Positions 24,635 to 37,590 are shown, counted from the first letter of the stretch. The stretch is 64,000 nucleotides of DNA from Buddleja alternifolia (GCA_019426215.1 CM033394.1:11800195-11864194), one strand, 5' to 3'. The notes: generated by a model not told the origin, from the letters alone. Program-made: numbers and translations.

Positions 24635-27600
24635 ATGCAGGTACCTAGAGCCAACACCGACGCTTCAGTATGGTACATAGATAGTGGATCATCGAGACAC
24701 ATGACTGGATCAAAGGATCTCTTGATCAACTATCGTGCAACCAATGGTCCTCAAGTTATATTCGGTGATAATTCTAAAGGTAAAACTAAAGGTATAGGTA
24801 TCATGCATAGGGGGAACATCATGATCAATGATGTATACTATGTTGAGGGTCTTAAACATAATCTCCTAAGCATAAGTCAATTCTGTGATAAAGGCTTTGA
24901 GATTAAATTTTCTAGTGACTTGTGCGAGATAATCGATGTTAAGACAGGATCTACCAAATTAAAGGGAAGAAGAACAAACAATGTATACTTAGTAGATTGG
25001 GATTCAACATTAGATAACAACTCTACATGTTTCGTAGCTAAGAATCAAAACGAATTAGGTTGGTTATGGCACAGAAAAATGAATCACCTCAATTTCAAAA
25101 CAATCTCTCAATTAATATCTCTAAATCTCGTAGAGGGATTACCTAAAGGTTCCTTTAATAAAGATCGCTTATGTGATGCCTGTCAAATGGGTAAACAAGT
25201 TAAATCATCCTTTAAGAAGAAGCTTCATCTATCGACCTCTCGAATACTTGAATTACTACATTTAGATTTGTTTGGTCCTATTCAAATCATGAGCGTTAGT
25301 GGTAAAAAGTATTCACTAGTAATAGTTGATGATTTTTCACGCTATACATGGGTAGAATTTCTAGCATCTAAAGATGAAACTAGTGCCAAGCTCACCTCTC
25401 TAATTCGTCAACTACAAAACTCAAAAGATCTAAAAGTAACAAGAATTAGAAGTGATAGAGGAACTGAATTTACTAACCATATTGTTGAGAAATTTTGTAA
25501 AGACTTTGGAATACTTCATGAGTATTCAGCACCTAGAACACCTCAACAAAATGGAGTTGCTGAACGACGGAACAGAACGCTTAAAGAAGCCGCTAGGACT
25601 ATGTTAGCCGAGTCTAAGCTGCCTCAAAGGTTGTGGGCCGAAGCTATTAACACTGCTTGCTACACTCAGAACCGGTGTATGATCAACAAGCAACATGAAA
25701 AGACTCCATATGAGTTATGGAAGGGACGTAAGCCGAATGTTTCATACTTTCATGTATTTGGTTCAAAATGTTTCATTCATAACAATGGTTCTCAAAGCCT
25801 AAAGACATTTGATCCTAAAGCAGATGAAGGAATCTTTCTAGGTTACGCCAAAAATGGAAAGAGTTTTCGCATCTTAAATAAGATCAAATCGAAGGTTGAA
25901 GAATCCATTCATGTTGTGTTTGATGATGCTAACCAAGAACCGAGTAAGGTTAATATTAATGATGCAGGAATTGAAGATTTATCTCAACAAGCGTCACAAA
26001 TCAATCTGTGTGATGATAGTGATATTGATGAAGATAATGAAATCATTATACCTAATCCTAAGACTACTCGTAAAGACATCAACGATGACATTGCAAGAAA
26101 CGCTGATGATCATGAAGGGAATGTTCATCAAGAGCAAATTCAATCTACAAACACTGAAGCGCCTACGCAAGGAATTGGTCAAGCGCCTACACAGTTTAAT
26201 CAAACGTTAGATCAATCCCTTAACTCGTTCCAACCAGACAGAAAATGGCTCAGAGACCATCCACCAGAACTAATTATTGGAGATATTGGAGCACCCGTTA
26301 GAACGAGAGCCGCTACAATAAATGAGGCCATGTTTGCAAGCTTCCTATCTCAAATGGAACCAAAGAAAGTGGATGAAGCGCTTAACGATCCAAGTTGGAT
26401 AGAAGCCATGCAAGAAGAGCTAAACCAATTTGAAAGAAATGAGGTATGGACGCTAGTACCAAGACCAACCCACCAAGGGGTCATTGGAACTAGATGGGTC
26501 TATAGAAACAAAATGGATGAGAATGGGATTGTGATTAGAAACAAAGCCAGACTCGTAGCTCAGGGATACTGTCAAGAAGAGGGCATCGACTTTGATGAAA
26601 CATACGCTCCAGTTGCCCGACTTGAAGCAATCCGCATGTTTCTAGCGTTTGCAGCATTTAACAAATTTACAGTGTATCAAATGGACGTAAAGAGTGCATT
26701 TCTGAATGGTAAACTCCAAGAAGAAGTATATGTGGAGCAACCACCAGGATTCATCAACAACCATGGGAAAAGCATGGTTTACAAATTGGACAAGGCACTC
26801 TATGGTCTTAAACAAGCACCACGAGCATGGTATGACACTCTCTCTATCTTCCTTATAGGTAAAGGCTTTTCAAAAGGCAGCGTTGACACAACGTTATTCA
26901 AAATTACCCATAATGAAGATATTCTCCTAGTTCAAATTTATGTTGATGATATTATATTTGGATCTACCAATAAGCGTCTATGTGAGAAATTTTCGAAAAT
27001 GATGCAAGATCAATTTGAAATGAGCATGATGGGTGAATTAACTTTCTTCCTAGGATTACAAGTTAAACAACTCCCTAATGGCATATTCATAAATCAAACT
27101 AAATATACTAGAGATATGATCAAGAAATTTGGTATGGAAAATGCATCACTTTCAAAAATTCCAATGAGCCAAACGCTTAAGCTAGATAGAGACGATAATG
27201 GAAAGAAAATTGATATCACTAACTATAGAGGTATTATTGGATCACTTCTTTATCTTACAGCTAGTAGACCTGATATTATGTTCTCAGTATGCATGTGTGC
27301 ACGATTTCAAGCTGATCCTAGAGAATCACACTTAATTGCTGCTAAAAGAATCCTTAAGTACCTAAAAGGCACACAAAATGTGGGCTTATGGTATCCTAGG
27401 GATTCTCCTTTTGAACTAATTGGTTATTCAGATGCAGATTTTGCAGGATGCAAAATAGATAGAAAAAGTACTAGTGGAACATGTCAATTTCTAGGTGATA
27501 GACTAATTTCATGGCATAGTAAGAAGCAACAGTCCATCGCTACTTCCACCGCTGAGGCTGAGTATGTAGCCGCTGGAAGCTGTTGTGCACAGATCCTTTG

Positions 27601-27886
27601 GATGAGGCAACAACTTAGAGATTATGGAATAATCCTAGATCCAACTCCTATCCATTGTGACAATCAAAGCGCCTTAGCAATGACTCAAAATCCAGTTCTT
27701 CACTCTAGAACCAAACACATTGACATTCGCTATCACTTTCTACGTGACCACGTTCAAAAGAAAGATATCTCCATGCACTTCATTAGTACAGAAAAGCAAC
27801 TGGCAGATATCTTCACCAAAGCGCTTAACGAACAACGTTTTCTCACTTTAAGAAGTGAACTAGGTATGATTGATCTAAATGCTTAA
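24635..27886 (+). CDS. pol: SIRE-like Pol: protease, integrase, RT, RNase H
   Basis: The polyprotein has 1083 residues and would cut Gag-Pol, copy RNA into DNA and integrate it. Aspartic protease: [14 protein letters not shown] near residue 13-26. Pre-integrase zinc region with the H-H-C-C set near 145-185. Integrase core with D near 209 (HLDLFGP), D near 272 (SDRGTEF) and E near 308 (NGVAERRN). RT about 600-850 with [10 protein letters not shown] and YVDD near 769. RNase H about 925-1065 with [18 protein letters not shown] and HCDNQSALA. All catalytic residues are in place and there is no stop. A TGA in the same frame lies directly before the ATG, so expression needs re-initiation, splicing or an upstream change of frame. 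Confidence 0.96.
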   Translation: MQVPRANTDASVWYIDSGSSRHMTGSKDLLINYRATNGPQVIFGDNSKGKTKGIGIMHRGNIMINDVYYVEGLKHNLLSISQFCDKGFEIKFSSDLCEIIDVKTGSTKLKGRRTNNVYLVDWDSTLDNNSTCFVAKNQNELGWLWHRKMNHLNFKTISQLISLNLVEGLPKGSFNKDRLCDACQMGKQVKSSFKKKLHLSTSRILELLHLDLFGPIQIMSVSGKKYSLVIVDDFSRYTWVEFLASKDETSAKLTSLIRQLQNSKDLKVTRIRSDRGTEFTNHIVEKFCKDFGILHEYSAPRTPQQNGVAERRNRTLKEAARTMLAESKLPQRLWAEAINTACYTQNRCMINKQHEKTPYELWKGRKPNVSYFHVFGSKCFIHNNGSQSLKTFDPKADEGIFLGYAKNGKSFRILNKIKSKVEESIHVVFDDANQEPSKVNINDAGIEDLSQQASQINLCDDSDIDEDNEIIIPNPKTTRKDINDDIARNADDHEGNVHQEQIQSTNTEAPTQGIGQAPTQFNQTLDQSLNSFQPDRKWLRDHPPELIIGDIGAPVRTRAATINEAMFASFLSQMEPKKVDEALNDPSWIEAMQEELNQFERNEVWTLVPRPTHQGVIGTRWVYRNKMDENGIVIRNKARLVAQGYCQEEGIDFDETYAPVARLEAIRMFLAFAAFNKFTVYQMDVKSAFLNGKLQEEVYVEQPPGFINNHGKSMVYKLDKALYGLKQAPRAWYDTLSIFLIGKGFSKGSVDTTLFKITHNEDILLVQIYVDDIIFGSTNKRLCEKFSKMMQDQFEMSMMGELTFFLGLQVKQLPNGIFINQTKYTRDMIKKFGMENASLSKIPMSQTLKLDRDDNGKKIDITNYRGIIGSLLYLTASRPDIMFSVCMCARFQADPRESHLIAAKRILKYLKGTQNVGLWYPRDSPFELIGYSDADFAGCKIDRKSTSGTCQFLGDRLISWHSKKQQSIATSTAEAEYVAAGSCCAQILWMRQQLRDYGIILDPTPIHCDNQSALAMTQNPVLHSRTKHIDIRYHFLRDHVQKKDISMHFISTEKQLADIFTKALNEQRFLTLRSELGMIDLNA

Positions 27887-28979
27887 TCATTCGAAACATC
27901 ATACTTTTGTTAGGCATGAAATTTAGGGGGAATTCACTGTATGTTATGAAATTTATGGGGAACCTACATAGGGGGAACCTTAAAGGAGCTAACTATACCT
28001 AAGTGAATATGACCAAAAATGTTTTCCCTTGCATCGGTCATACGCACTTAGCACCATACACTTAAAACCTTTTTGACGCTTATTACACAAATCTGTCTTA
28101 GCGTCTGCACTTCTTTCAAAATAAACTAAACGCTTAGCTTTATTCCCGGCTAAAGCAGTTAGTAAAAAGACCCTTTTAAAAGCAAGCGTACATTACCCTA
28201 CGCTAAAACGAGAAAGTGGATTAGTCAATCAATGCAATTAATGCTGACTTGACATTCCTCACCCTTCGCTCAAGAAAACCCATGGGTACTCATCACGTTT
28301 TTCAAAGATGGTTCAGCACATGTACACGCGTCAGTACAATTACCATGTATCTTAGACGAATACAACCAGCGCTGAATATTTTAAACCAAAAGTAAAACAC
28401 TACTACCAAGACCTAATGATAAGTACTGGGAAACTGTGTCCTCATATACACCCTGAAAGGAATAATTCTATATGTTACAATGACCGCTAAAGCACAACAT
28501 GTTACTTGAAAGAGACTCTCAAGATTTTCAAGCGTCCACATAACACTAAATTGTTTCAAGCGTCATTCTGAATAGGTCCGGACGCTTTAACAAATTTTTG
28601 GCGGGCATTTGAATAGTGTTCAAAATTATGATTCCCGAACAGTTTTCATAAAGAACGTATCCGCTTTTCATGGGCACACGTATCACTCTCAGTCTCTGTT
28701 TCAAACTTTTAATCGGACTTCAAAATAGTATATGTGGCAGTTACTAAAAGAAACCGTGCCTATTTAATCTAAATTCACGTCCACAGTTATATTTTAATGG
28801 CTGAGATTTATATTCCTCCACGTGTCAACATCTCAAACTTCAAACACACCGAACATTCAAATTGAAGTTTCTGCAGAACACAAACACTCTTATACTCTAT
28901 TACATTCGTGCAAAAACAAGTCTCTCTCTTTTTCAAAAACGAAAAATTTTCCTTCGTAATCTCTGTCTACTGCTCACTA
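27887..28979 (+). other. Spacer between pol and third ORF
   Basis: No coding capacity is visible. It contains purine-rich words resembling polypurine tracts (TTTAGGGGGAA near 27922, ATAGGGGGAACC near 27968) and a TATTTAAT at 28761-28768. It ends in a CT-rich leader. Confidence 0.7.
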
Positions 28980-30431
28980 ATGGCACCCAAGAAAGCTACT
29001 GCTGGAACCGCTGAAGTTATTGTCAAGATCACTGAAGGCCTTATAGTTGATTGGAAGTTTCTCTATGAAAACCCCCAAATTGATTTAACGGAAATAATGG
29101 ATTCTGTAGCAGAGGCTGGGCTTCAGAAATTTCTCACGAAATACTCGTATATGTTTCCTGAAGAACTAGAATTTTTCTGGAGAAATGCTCGACTGTCTGA
29201 CGATGAGACTTCCATCACTTGTTTGTTTCCTGTCTCCAAGAAGGAATCAAAGACGTTCACTCTCTCTGCGGCCTCTATTGCCCAGAATTTCTCTCTACCT
29301 AATGCTGGAGCCACTTTAGACACTATCACTGAAGAACAAATTCAAGAAGTCTGGACTCAGATTAGCGCTTACGATGATGTTCCATACAAACCGTACTTTG
29401 AGAAGAAAGATATAGTGAACAGGTATCGAGTCTTGGCTGATTTCTGCAGTAAAAACATAGAATGCAGAGTGGGAACCTTCGACAAAATCAACCCAACCCA
29501 GTTCCAGATGATGACTGCCATCTTACTCAAGATAAAAATCAACTGGAGCGCCTATATATTCAGCAGGTTCAGAGACAGTCTACGCACTTCAAACAGACCT
29601 TATGGTCTAGTTTTAAGTGATCTACTTTTCCGAGCAGAATGCACCTCTTCAGCAGGAGTCACCGTGGCCAAGCATAAGTTCTATGGGCCAAGAATCATCA
29701 ATAATCTTTTCAATCCACCCAAAGTTGGAGGTGCTGCTAAGCCTCTCTCTGAGCGCCAAGTTGTCCGAGCAGCGTCAGATGAGGAGGCTGAGCGTCCAGA
29801 TCAGGCAAAAGCCAAACATAATGTGAAGCGTCCCACTGTCACAAAGAAACGGGCTCCTCGAAAGCCCAAGGCTCAGCCTATCAAAAGCGATGAAGATGAC
29901 GAGGATTCTATACCCCTCATTAGTCGGAAAGATCTGGAAAAGGTTCTCAAAAATATTGACTTTGAAGAACCTGCAGTTCCACAGACTCAAGCGTTCCCCG
30001 CCGAAGGTATAAATGTGAAGCGTATCTTCAAGAGGCGTAAGCGTCCAACTGCTGCCATCTCTTTTGAGGCTACACAAAGAGATCAAGCCATAGCTGCTGT
30101 CCCGATATCATCCTTCGAAACACCAGTTGATGTCCATCTGGATGTTGATATGACCCAAATTGTGGCCATCGCACATGAAGCTGCCATCGAATCTACAAAT
30201 CTCGAACCGGATGAACCTGAAATCCCAAGGGCTCAACCATTGCTTGCATTACCTAGTACAACAGAGGCAACCGGTTGGGTACAACCGGATGAACCTGAAA
30301 TCCCAAGCGATGCTAACGACGTTGTGATCCATCGACATTTCTTCAAGCTGGATCCATCGACATTTCTTCAAGCTGAAATCCCAAATAGCCTTCTCTGTTT
30401 AGTAGCTTTTCCGTTGGGTACAACCGGATGA
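28980..30431 (+). pseudogene. Third ORF (env-like position), 5' part
   Basis: Starts MAPKKATAG at 28980; an in-frame ATG at 28908 is less likely because the conserved start in copy 1 is MAPK. The first 250 residues form one compact-looking domain (LEFFWRNARLSDDE, RVLADFCSKNIECRVG, ILLKIKINWSAYIFSRF, PYGLVLSDLL). A basic, lysine/proline-rich region with KRPTVTKKRAPRKPK follows, then an acidic segment. The frame ends at a TGA (30429-30431) because of a local 139-bp duplication. I see no signal peptide or transmembrane helix, so an envelope role is not supported. The domain looks related to the Athila third ORF at 47434-48741. Confidence 0.8.
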
Positions 30432-30492
30432 ACCTGAAATCCCAAGCGATGCTAACGACGTTGTGATCCATCGACATTTCTTCAAGCTGGAT
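30275..30492 (+). repeat. 139-bp-spaced duplication breaking the third ORF
   Basis: The 79-base block from TTGGGTACAACCGGATGAAC to CTTCAAGCTGGATCC occurs at 30275 and again at 30414. The offset is 139, which is not a multiple of three, so the frame shifts. The shorter word CCGGATGAACCTGAAATCCC occurs a third time near 30207. Confidence 0.9.
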
Positions 30493-33048
30493 CCCTCAAA
30501 GACTATCGATCACTCAATCGATTATTTGCCTCCAGCGCCCGCAGAGAACTTCATACCTGCAGGTTACAATGAAGAAAGTCTTATCAATGCCGAAAATGAT
30601 ATCGCCAAGCTCATAAAGTTTGATCTGGCTGTACGCAACACTCTCTTTAATACAGCCTCCACCCCAGCTGATGAAGCTTACTACACAGCGCTTGAACTCG
30701 GGAAGACTCCCACACACATCCCGGCTTCCGTCACTCTCCAAGCACAGCGGCAAGGAGGCACGACTCCTAGAGCTGATGTTGACTTAGCTTATTATCTGGA
30801 CTGTGGGACAAGCAAACCCACTGGCTTCGCTCTCCGCGACTACAACATCAGAGTCTATGAGCGTCAGGATCAGCTTCTGAACCCAACGGAAGAGCTACTA
30901 AACAGAGAAGGCTATTCTCACTCTCTAACACTGGTCAAAAGCGAGGAAAACAAGCGCTCAGCTAATCCTCTCCTCCTGTGGAAGAATAAAGGAGTACATG
31001 CCGGTGAGCGTCCAGCATCCCTGACCGAGATGATTCAACTTGAAACCGATGCATATTTTGACTGCGTCTGGAACGCTAACTACCAACCCGACAGGTATCG
31101 TTTTGAATCCATCTGTGATATTCATCACCAAGGGTTTCGTGCTATACTTAATGCAGGAACTGAGTATTGTATGACTGAGATAAGATGGGCTGAAGCTTAC
31201 ATGGGTGACACGTATAAATTTGAAGACTTGGTTAGTGCTCCCCATCTGTTCGGAATAGGGATTCATGATAAAAGGACCAAATTTGCACGCTACATGCTGA
31301 CGCAGCGCCAGCATAGACTTGGACCCGTTCTGAAGCAGCCTCTGATCCGCCATCAAGCTGAACACCGCTTAAGACAAGCGTTGCACAAACTGGCCAACTC
31401 TTCTCTACGCTTTGATGATCAAGCGTCCACCAGCGGTTCTTCTCCCATGTCCTGTCTGAACTGCACCCCTAGCCACTGTGAAGACAACTTTTCTCTCATG
31501 ATGGCAATTATGCCTCCAGTCTCTCTATTCGACAAAATCTTCACAGACAATCTGCGACAATGGGATGGCTCTCGGATCAATTCTTTCAGAGGATATCCAC
31601 TTCTTCCGTCTATTCGACAAGAAGTCTCCAGTCACTATGATTTTGGTTTATCGCTGCTAGAAAGATCTCAAGCGCTTGCTTCAGCCATCTACCCATACTT
31701 GGAAGAGTATTACCGGCTCCGCGTTCCCGACTCTCGGAAACCGAAGACTCTTCCAACAGATCGGCTAATTGGCTTCTCACAACACTATTGCCCAGATGCC
31801 TTATTCTCCATCTGCAAAGCGCCCTCCAAACTCTTTCCCACTCATGTGCTGGATATCCTCGGGCCACTGTATATCAGGGCACTGGATAGTCCTATCAGAA
31901 CGTTCATTCAAGGTACTTATCTCCCCACTCTACATTTGAATGAACTTCTGCAGACTGCTACGTATCCATATGCAGATGAACCGTTTGCCAGCTTGGACTT
32001 TTGGTTTACGGACTTTAGCCGAATAGAATCAGAATTTCCTGCAGCACCAGCTGAACTGTTACCTGCTCCTGAGCGCTTATTAGAGTTACCTCAAGCGCCT
32101 CATTCTCCCAGTCCAACTGAATCCGACTCTACTGCATCCACCGAGTCCAACACTGCTCCAGAGCTTCGAGGAACAATATTTGATCCTACTAATCAAGTAC
32201 CTATTGAATCTCTCAAACACACATCTCGTTTTAAGCCTCAAGTCCGCCCTGCACTTCCCCACGCTCAACCGTCCATGACTGAATGCCTCACTCAAATACA
32301 GCAACTATCTACAGCTACTCAGGCAAGTCATGTGGCTTTAACCAATGATCTACAAGACCGGTTCACGGCTCTCGAGACCTCTCTCACAGACGCTAATCAA
32401 GCTCAACTCCTGGTCATGAAAGAACATTTCGACCAGCGTCTAACCACTCTTGAGGCCTCTGTCGCTCAGATTGCTGCTCAAGTCAGTCTTCTTACTCAGC
32501 ATTTCATACAGACTGATGATGGCAATAAGGGGGAAAAGAAGGGAGAAAAGAGGAAATCGTCAACATCTAAAGATCAAGTTCCTCCTCCACCATCCAAGCG
32601 TCAACACATTGATACTTCTCTCACACTGAGTGCAGAACCAAGGTATCCCTATCCCTCTTGGGTAACCACATCGGTTGAAGCGTCCAATAAGAAAGAAACT
32701 CCCAGAGTGCTCTATCCAACTCTTCCATTGCCTTCAAGAGCACTGCTTGAACAGTTTGACATTCCTCTTCTCAGAGCATCAATTCCAGAACCAACTGATC
32801 CAGCAGTATTAGCCTTAGAAAGAAAAATGTCTGACTTCGACCAAACCTTCAGAATTTGCCTACGATACATAGGCATCAGTCCAGAGGAATGGGATAAACA
32901 CTTCATTGCCTTTAAGGCACGACAAGTTCAAGAAAACAAGCACATAATCAGTAAAGATCATGCTGCAATGATGACGTTAGAAGATCAGATAACTGAAGCA
33001 ATCCGTGCTGAAATGACTAAGAGATACAAGATCAAGCCACGATCTTAA
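30463..33048 (+). pseudogene. Third ORF (env-like position), 3' part
   Basis: 861 codons continue the protein after the duplication; the listed ATG lies in the second repeat copy and is probably not a true start. It has no known catalytic motif. A globular region covers roughly residues 20-500. Acidic and serine/threonine-rich sequence follows (about 550-600), then a coiled-coil-like segment (about 610-690) and a basic stretch, GEKRKSSTSK, that could be a nuclear signal. The C-terminal 100 residues are charged and helical. Matching pieces occur in copy 1 at 4500-7310. With the 5' part it would be one of the longest third ORFs known to me in Sireviruses. Function unknown. Confidence 0.75.
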
Positions 33049-33216
33049 CTTTTACTTGTGCCTCTCTCTTTTTAGTTGTAAAATGCCTGTACTGTGAAAT
33101 ATATATATAAAATGCATTTTACAGCTGAAACATCTCGTTAAAGCTCAAACTAACTTACTAACTTACGCTAACCTTCAGGTATCTAACGCTTGAACCAAAT
33201 AAGTATTGCCATCATC

Positions 33217-33230
33217 AAAAAGGGGGAAAT
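33217..33230 (+). other. Polypurine tract of SIRE-like element
   Basis: AAAAAGGGGGAAAT touches the 3' LTR start at 33231. It is the normal primer for plus-strand DNA. Confidence 0.92.
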
Positions 33231-34994
33231 TGTTAGGAATTTCATATTAGATGTTTTGATGATGACAAATAGGACTTTCTGTTAGACTCCGAAAAGTGTA
33301 AAAGCTTTCATAGAATGTTATGTATAAGTACCTGAAAGCTTATTTATCTTAGGCTTATAGTATTTATCTTTGTAGAATTCCTTAGACTAAGTATGTGACA
33401 CTAAAACACTTAGGAAAATTCTGGGTGAGTCTACCAAGTGATGAAGGTGAAGATCAAGCGTCTAAAGCTACAATGGATAAAGATATCTTGAAGCGTCCGT
33501 CAAACGCTTTAGGGATTATCCCAGTGCTCAAACTACGAATGGATAACTCAGGCCGAATACTCAACATCAAGTGAAATGACGGAATTCTCAGTGAGACCAT
33601 CAAGACAAGATTGAAGAGTAAGCGTCTGAAATAAAGAAAAGAAAGTCAGGATCAGTCCAAGCGTCTGTCCAATACACGAGAATAACTATTCTCTTCAGCA
33701 AGCGTCCAAAAAGGTTAAACCAACACAACCTACAAAGAACGTAACCTGAAAAAGAATTCAGACCCAAAACCATCCAAAGACTTAGAAAAATGCATGAATC
33801 AAACGGACGAATTATTTCCAACGGAAATAAGACAAGATGCATTAAAAGTCGGATAAGTGCTATTAAAATATAAGCACTATAACTTATGGGCAAGCCATAT
33901 CTTTGACCTAGACTGTCAGATTTATGAAACCAAGACCATGCCTAACCAATTAAATATACCCAAAGTTAGAAATGTCTGAACTCAAGGAATGTTTGGGGAA
34001 ACGAGACTCCAACCGAGTCAAACGGACAAAAACCACCAATACCTTATAAATAGCTCTTTCAAAATACAAGAAAGCGTGCGTGACACACAAAAATACCTAC
34101 CTTGTTGAAAGAAAAGCTTACTAAAAATCATAGCCAAATATCCATATAAGCTTTTCACAAATATTCCAGAGACAGTCACCCATATCTCAAATCTCTTGTT
34201 AAGAAGAACCTATACTACCATTGAGATATCTCCAAGTTGTTTGAACTTTCCAAAAACAAACAAACCCGTGACCAAAACCATCAACACCTTTCATTTGAGT
34301 GAGAAAGCTGGTTGACTTGCAAGCAACATTTTTGTGTAAAAGAAGCTTGTTGAAGTTGATCTCTATTGGAGCTGAAATCTGTGTGACCAAGGAGTTCCGA
34401 GATCAAGAGTAACTTGCACCATATCTGAGTGAAAGAAGCAAGGGGATAGAAGATCTTTAGTGGAGCTGAAATCTGTGTGACCAAGGAGTTCCAAGATCAT
34501 ATCCAATCTCCCTCTATCTTGTAGAAGTCTCTGTGTGACTCTTCGATAATCATCATAGTGGAAAACCTCCCTGATACAAGGAGAAGAAGGACGTAGCTGG
34601 GATTACATCACCCAGTGAACCTTACAAATATCTTGTGTCATTTACCTCTTTAAGCATTCATTGTGTTACTGCTTTACTATTCCTACTGCATACATTCTGA
34701 TAAAGTCTTAAAACAACTAAGCGACTACTTTCGAATAATTAACTGAACGCTAAGCTATAAAATACTTCCGCTGTGCTAACTCTGATTTAGTGATTAAACT
34801 CTGCCCTACTCTGGTAAGCGTTGAAATCACTGAGTCTAAGTTAACGTTTTTCAAGCGCCACATCTAGCGCTTAAACTTGTCAAGCGTTCAAATACTTCAA
34901 AGTAATACGAATTTTTAAGAAGTCAAAAAAGACTTCAGGGTCTATTCAACTCCCCTCCCTTCTAGACCCTTTCGTATACCACTTGGGACCAACA
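33231..34994 (+). repeat. 3' LTR of SIRE-like element
   Basis: 1764 bp, almost identical to the 5' LTR. TATA box at 34045-34052. Differences include a C/T run near 34950-34960 that explains the 2-bp length difference. Confidence 0.97.
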
Positions 34995-35257
34995 ATATTC
35001 GTTAACTCATGAACTCCAAGTTTTAGAGATTAAGTACTGGACTGTTCCAGTGCCTCCTCTTGTCCGTAAGAGGTGGAAAGTCTATCTTGAAATCTCTTGG
35101 ACTAATTTGTTCAATACATTTAAATGCCATTAGATTTATATGAAGAACATCAAAACCTTTATTCTATAACTAGAAACACCAAACGTTTTGTACAAATAAC
35201 TTATCTAAGCCCTACACAATCTAATTCCTCACAAACATTGAGGGCATACACCTAACA
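34995..35257 (-). repeat. Left (3') LTR of Copia(-), piece 3
   Basis: Resumes after the SIRE element at ATATTCGTTAACTCATGAAC and matches 43098-43356, ending GAGGGCATACACCTAACA. Directly inside (35258-35272) is the polypurine tract on the - strand (GTGGGAGAT), and the pol stop codon is at 35273-35275. Confidence 0.92.
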
Positions 35258-35272
35258 ATCTCCCACTTGCAC

Positions 35273-36643
35273 TTAACGCCAATCGCTATGGTATTTGATT
35301 CTCATTTTCTCAAGATGTTTATCTAGCACCGTCTGTGATAATGGCTTGGTGAGTGGGTCAGCCACATTTTTGGCTGAGGCTATTTTCTCCACAGCTATAT
35401 TGCCGCCTCCAACGATTTCTCGTATTATATGATATTTCCTCATCACGTGTTTAGATTTGTTGTGAGACCTTGGTTCTTTAGCTTGCATAATTGCTCCGTT
35501 GTTGTCACACCACAGTGGCAATGGCATTTCTACACTAGGAACCACTCCAACTTCGGCTATGAACTTTCTCACCCAAATAGCTTCTTTGGCTGCCTCAGAG
35601 GCTGCCACATATTCTGCCTCCGTTGTGGAATCTGTAGTTGTGCTTTGCTTAGAACTTTTCCAAGACACTGCTCCTCTACAGAGTGTGAATATGTACCCAT
35701 AGGTAGATTTAAGGTCATACGGATCAGATTGGAAATCTGAGTTGGTGTAACCGTCCACCTTCAATTCTCCACTCCCATATATTAGTAGCATATCTTTGGT
35801 TTTTCTTAAGTAATTTAAGATACACTTCATTGCTGTCCAGTGAGACTCCCTTGGGTTAGCTTGAAACCTACTGACCATGCTCACAACATGTGCCAGATCT
35901 GGCCTCGTGCATAACATTGCGTACATGAGACTACCCACAGTGGATGCATAGGGTATATTGCTCATTTCCATTCTATACTTGTCCGTTTTGGGACTCATAG
36001 ATTTGGAAAGATGAATGCCATGTCTCATGGGCAAAAGTCCTCCCTTAGAGTTATGCATTTCATATCTCTTAAGGACTTTCTCTAAGTAGAGCGCTTGGGA
36101 GAGACCAATCATTCTATTCGCTCTATCTCTATAAAGGCGAGTTCTTAGAATGCAGGTCGCTTCTCCCAAGTCTTTCATGGAGAATGTACTTGAGAGCCAT
36201 GTCTTGACCGAAGTCAATAAGCCTATGTCATTCCCTATAAGTAGTATGCCATCTACATATAGCACCTGGAATGTCAACTTGCTCCCACTGACCATTTTAT
36301 GGACACACAGTTCGTCTTCATTCTTGATGAAGCCATATTTCTTGGCTTCTTCATCGAACCTCAGATTCCAACTCCCAGAGGCTTGCTTTAGTCCATAAAT
36401 GGACCGATTAAGTTTGCAAACTTTGTAAGAGTCGGCTTCGGATATAAAACCCCTGGGCTGTTGCATATAAATGTCCTCATCCAAGTGTCCATTTAAGAAT
36501 GCGGTCTTTACATCCATTTTCCAGACTTCATAGTCTAATTTTGCAGCTATGGCCAGTAGAATTCTAATAGATTTGATCATGGCTACTGGCGAAAAAGTTT
36601 CCTCATAGTCAATGCCCTTTTTTTTACTATAGCCTTTTGCCAC
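35273..36643 (-). pseudogene. Copia(-) RT and RNase H, catalytic residues changed
   Basis: 456 open codons. RT shows KMDVKTAFLNGHLDEDIYMQ and KLNRSIYGLKQASGSWNLRF, but the active-site box reads YVDG instead of YVDD. RNase H reads GYTNSDFQSD where relatives in this window have D (GYTDS), then STTEAEYVAASEA, CDNNGAIMQAKEP and SKHVMRKYHIIREIV. The frame is long but the enzyme should be inactive. Its stop codon lies 15 bases from the LTR. It is related to fragments A and B at 7327-12880. Confidence 0.92.
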
Positions 36644-37590
36644 TAGCTTGGCCTTATAGGTGTCTACCTTGCCATCTGGACCAATCTTATTCTTATAGAT
36701 CCATTTGCATCCAATTGTTCATACTCCATTTGGTAGATCAGTAAGAGTCCAGACTTGGTTCGAATACATCAAATCTATCTCTGCTTTCATAGCCACAAGA
36801 CACTTAGAGGAATCTATATCCATCGCTGCTTCCTCATAGTCAGAGGGATCATCTATGTGGCTTCCTTCTGCGATAGCATACAAATAATGTTGTGTTTTGT
36901 CCAGATAGCCATATCTCTCAGGCAGCTGAGATACTCTGCTAGATCGTCGCTGTGACGGTTGTGTCAAGTTGGGTTCAGATTATTGAACTGATGTCTCCGA
37001 AGGGACATTATCTTGTTCTTCCAGAACAATCTTTCTACCTGCACCACCTTCTCAAATGAATTTTTCTTCAAGAAAGTGGGCTTGCAAGGCCACGATGATC
37101 CTATGATCATTTTCCAGGTAAAAGAGGTATCCCATCGAAACTACAAGAAAACCGATAAAATGTCCTTTCAAGGATCTATCCTCTAGTTTCTCAACCTTAG
37201 TCTTCTTTACATATGCTGGGCAACCTCACATTCTTATGTATTTCAGATTAGGCTTCCTACCACTCCATATCTCATATGGTGTAGTGGGAACAGATTTCGA
37301 GGGACATTTGTTCAGAATGTGCACAGCTGTAAGTAAAGCATGTCCCCACAACGAGATGGGTTTATTGGTGTAGCTAAGTATGGAGCGTATCATGTCTAAC
37401 ATAGTACCATTCCTTCTTTCTACTACTCTGTTGAGTTGTGGGGTTGCTAGAGGAGTTAGTTGTAATACTATGCCTTGTTCTTTTAAGAACTCGTCAAACT
37501 CGACACTCATGTATTCGCCACCTCGATCAGATCTCAGTGCCTTAATACTGTGCCCATTTTGTTTTCAGTCAAAGCTTTGAATTCCTTGAA
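36644..37590 (-). pseudogene. Copia(-) integrase C-terminal part and linker to RT
   Basis: Pieces at 37226-37510 (MSVEFDEFLKEQGIVLQLTP, VVERRNGTMLDMIRS, with the integrase E) and 36719-36967 (linker, RYGYLDKTQHYLYAI, SNQVWTLTDLPNGV) are separated by stops and frameshifts. The second integrase D (RSDRGGEY) can be read just above 37510. Part of the conserved IN-RT linker is missing or scrambled around 36970-37225. Confidence 0.8.

Larger units (their letters stand above)
20539..34994 (+). mobile_element. Complete SIRE-like (Sirevirus) Ty1/Copia element, 14.5 kb
   Basis: It is bounded by TG...CA LTRs of 1762 bp (20539-22300) and 1764 bp (33231-34994) and by perfect target-site duplications ATATT (20534-20538, 34995-34999). 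Inside are a tRNA-Met primer site, gag, pol, a long spacer, a large third ORF and a polypurine tract. The LTRs differ at about eight places by eye (for example CATCTGAG/CATTTGAG near 21601/34293 and a C-run of different length near the 3' end), so insertion is recent. Integrase, RT and RNase H are in Copia order (integrase before RT). Confidence 0.97.

Noticed and set aside
28908..28979. Upstream in-frame ATG of the SIRE third ORF
   Set aside because: The conserved start between the two copies is MAPK at 28980; the upstream part is leader sequence with no counterpart in copy 1.
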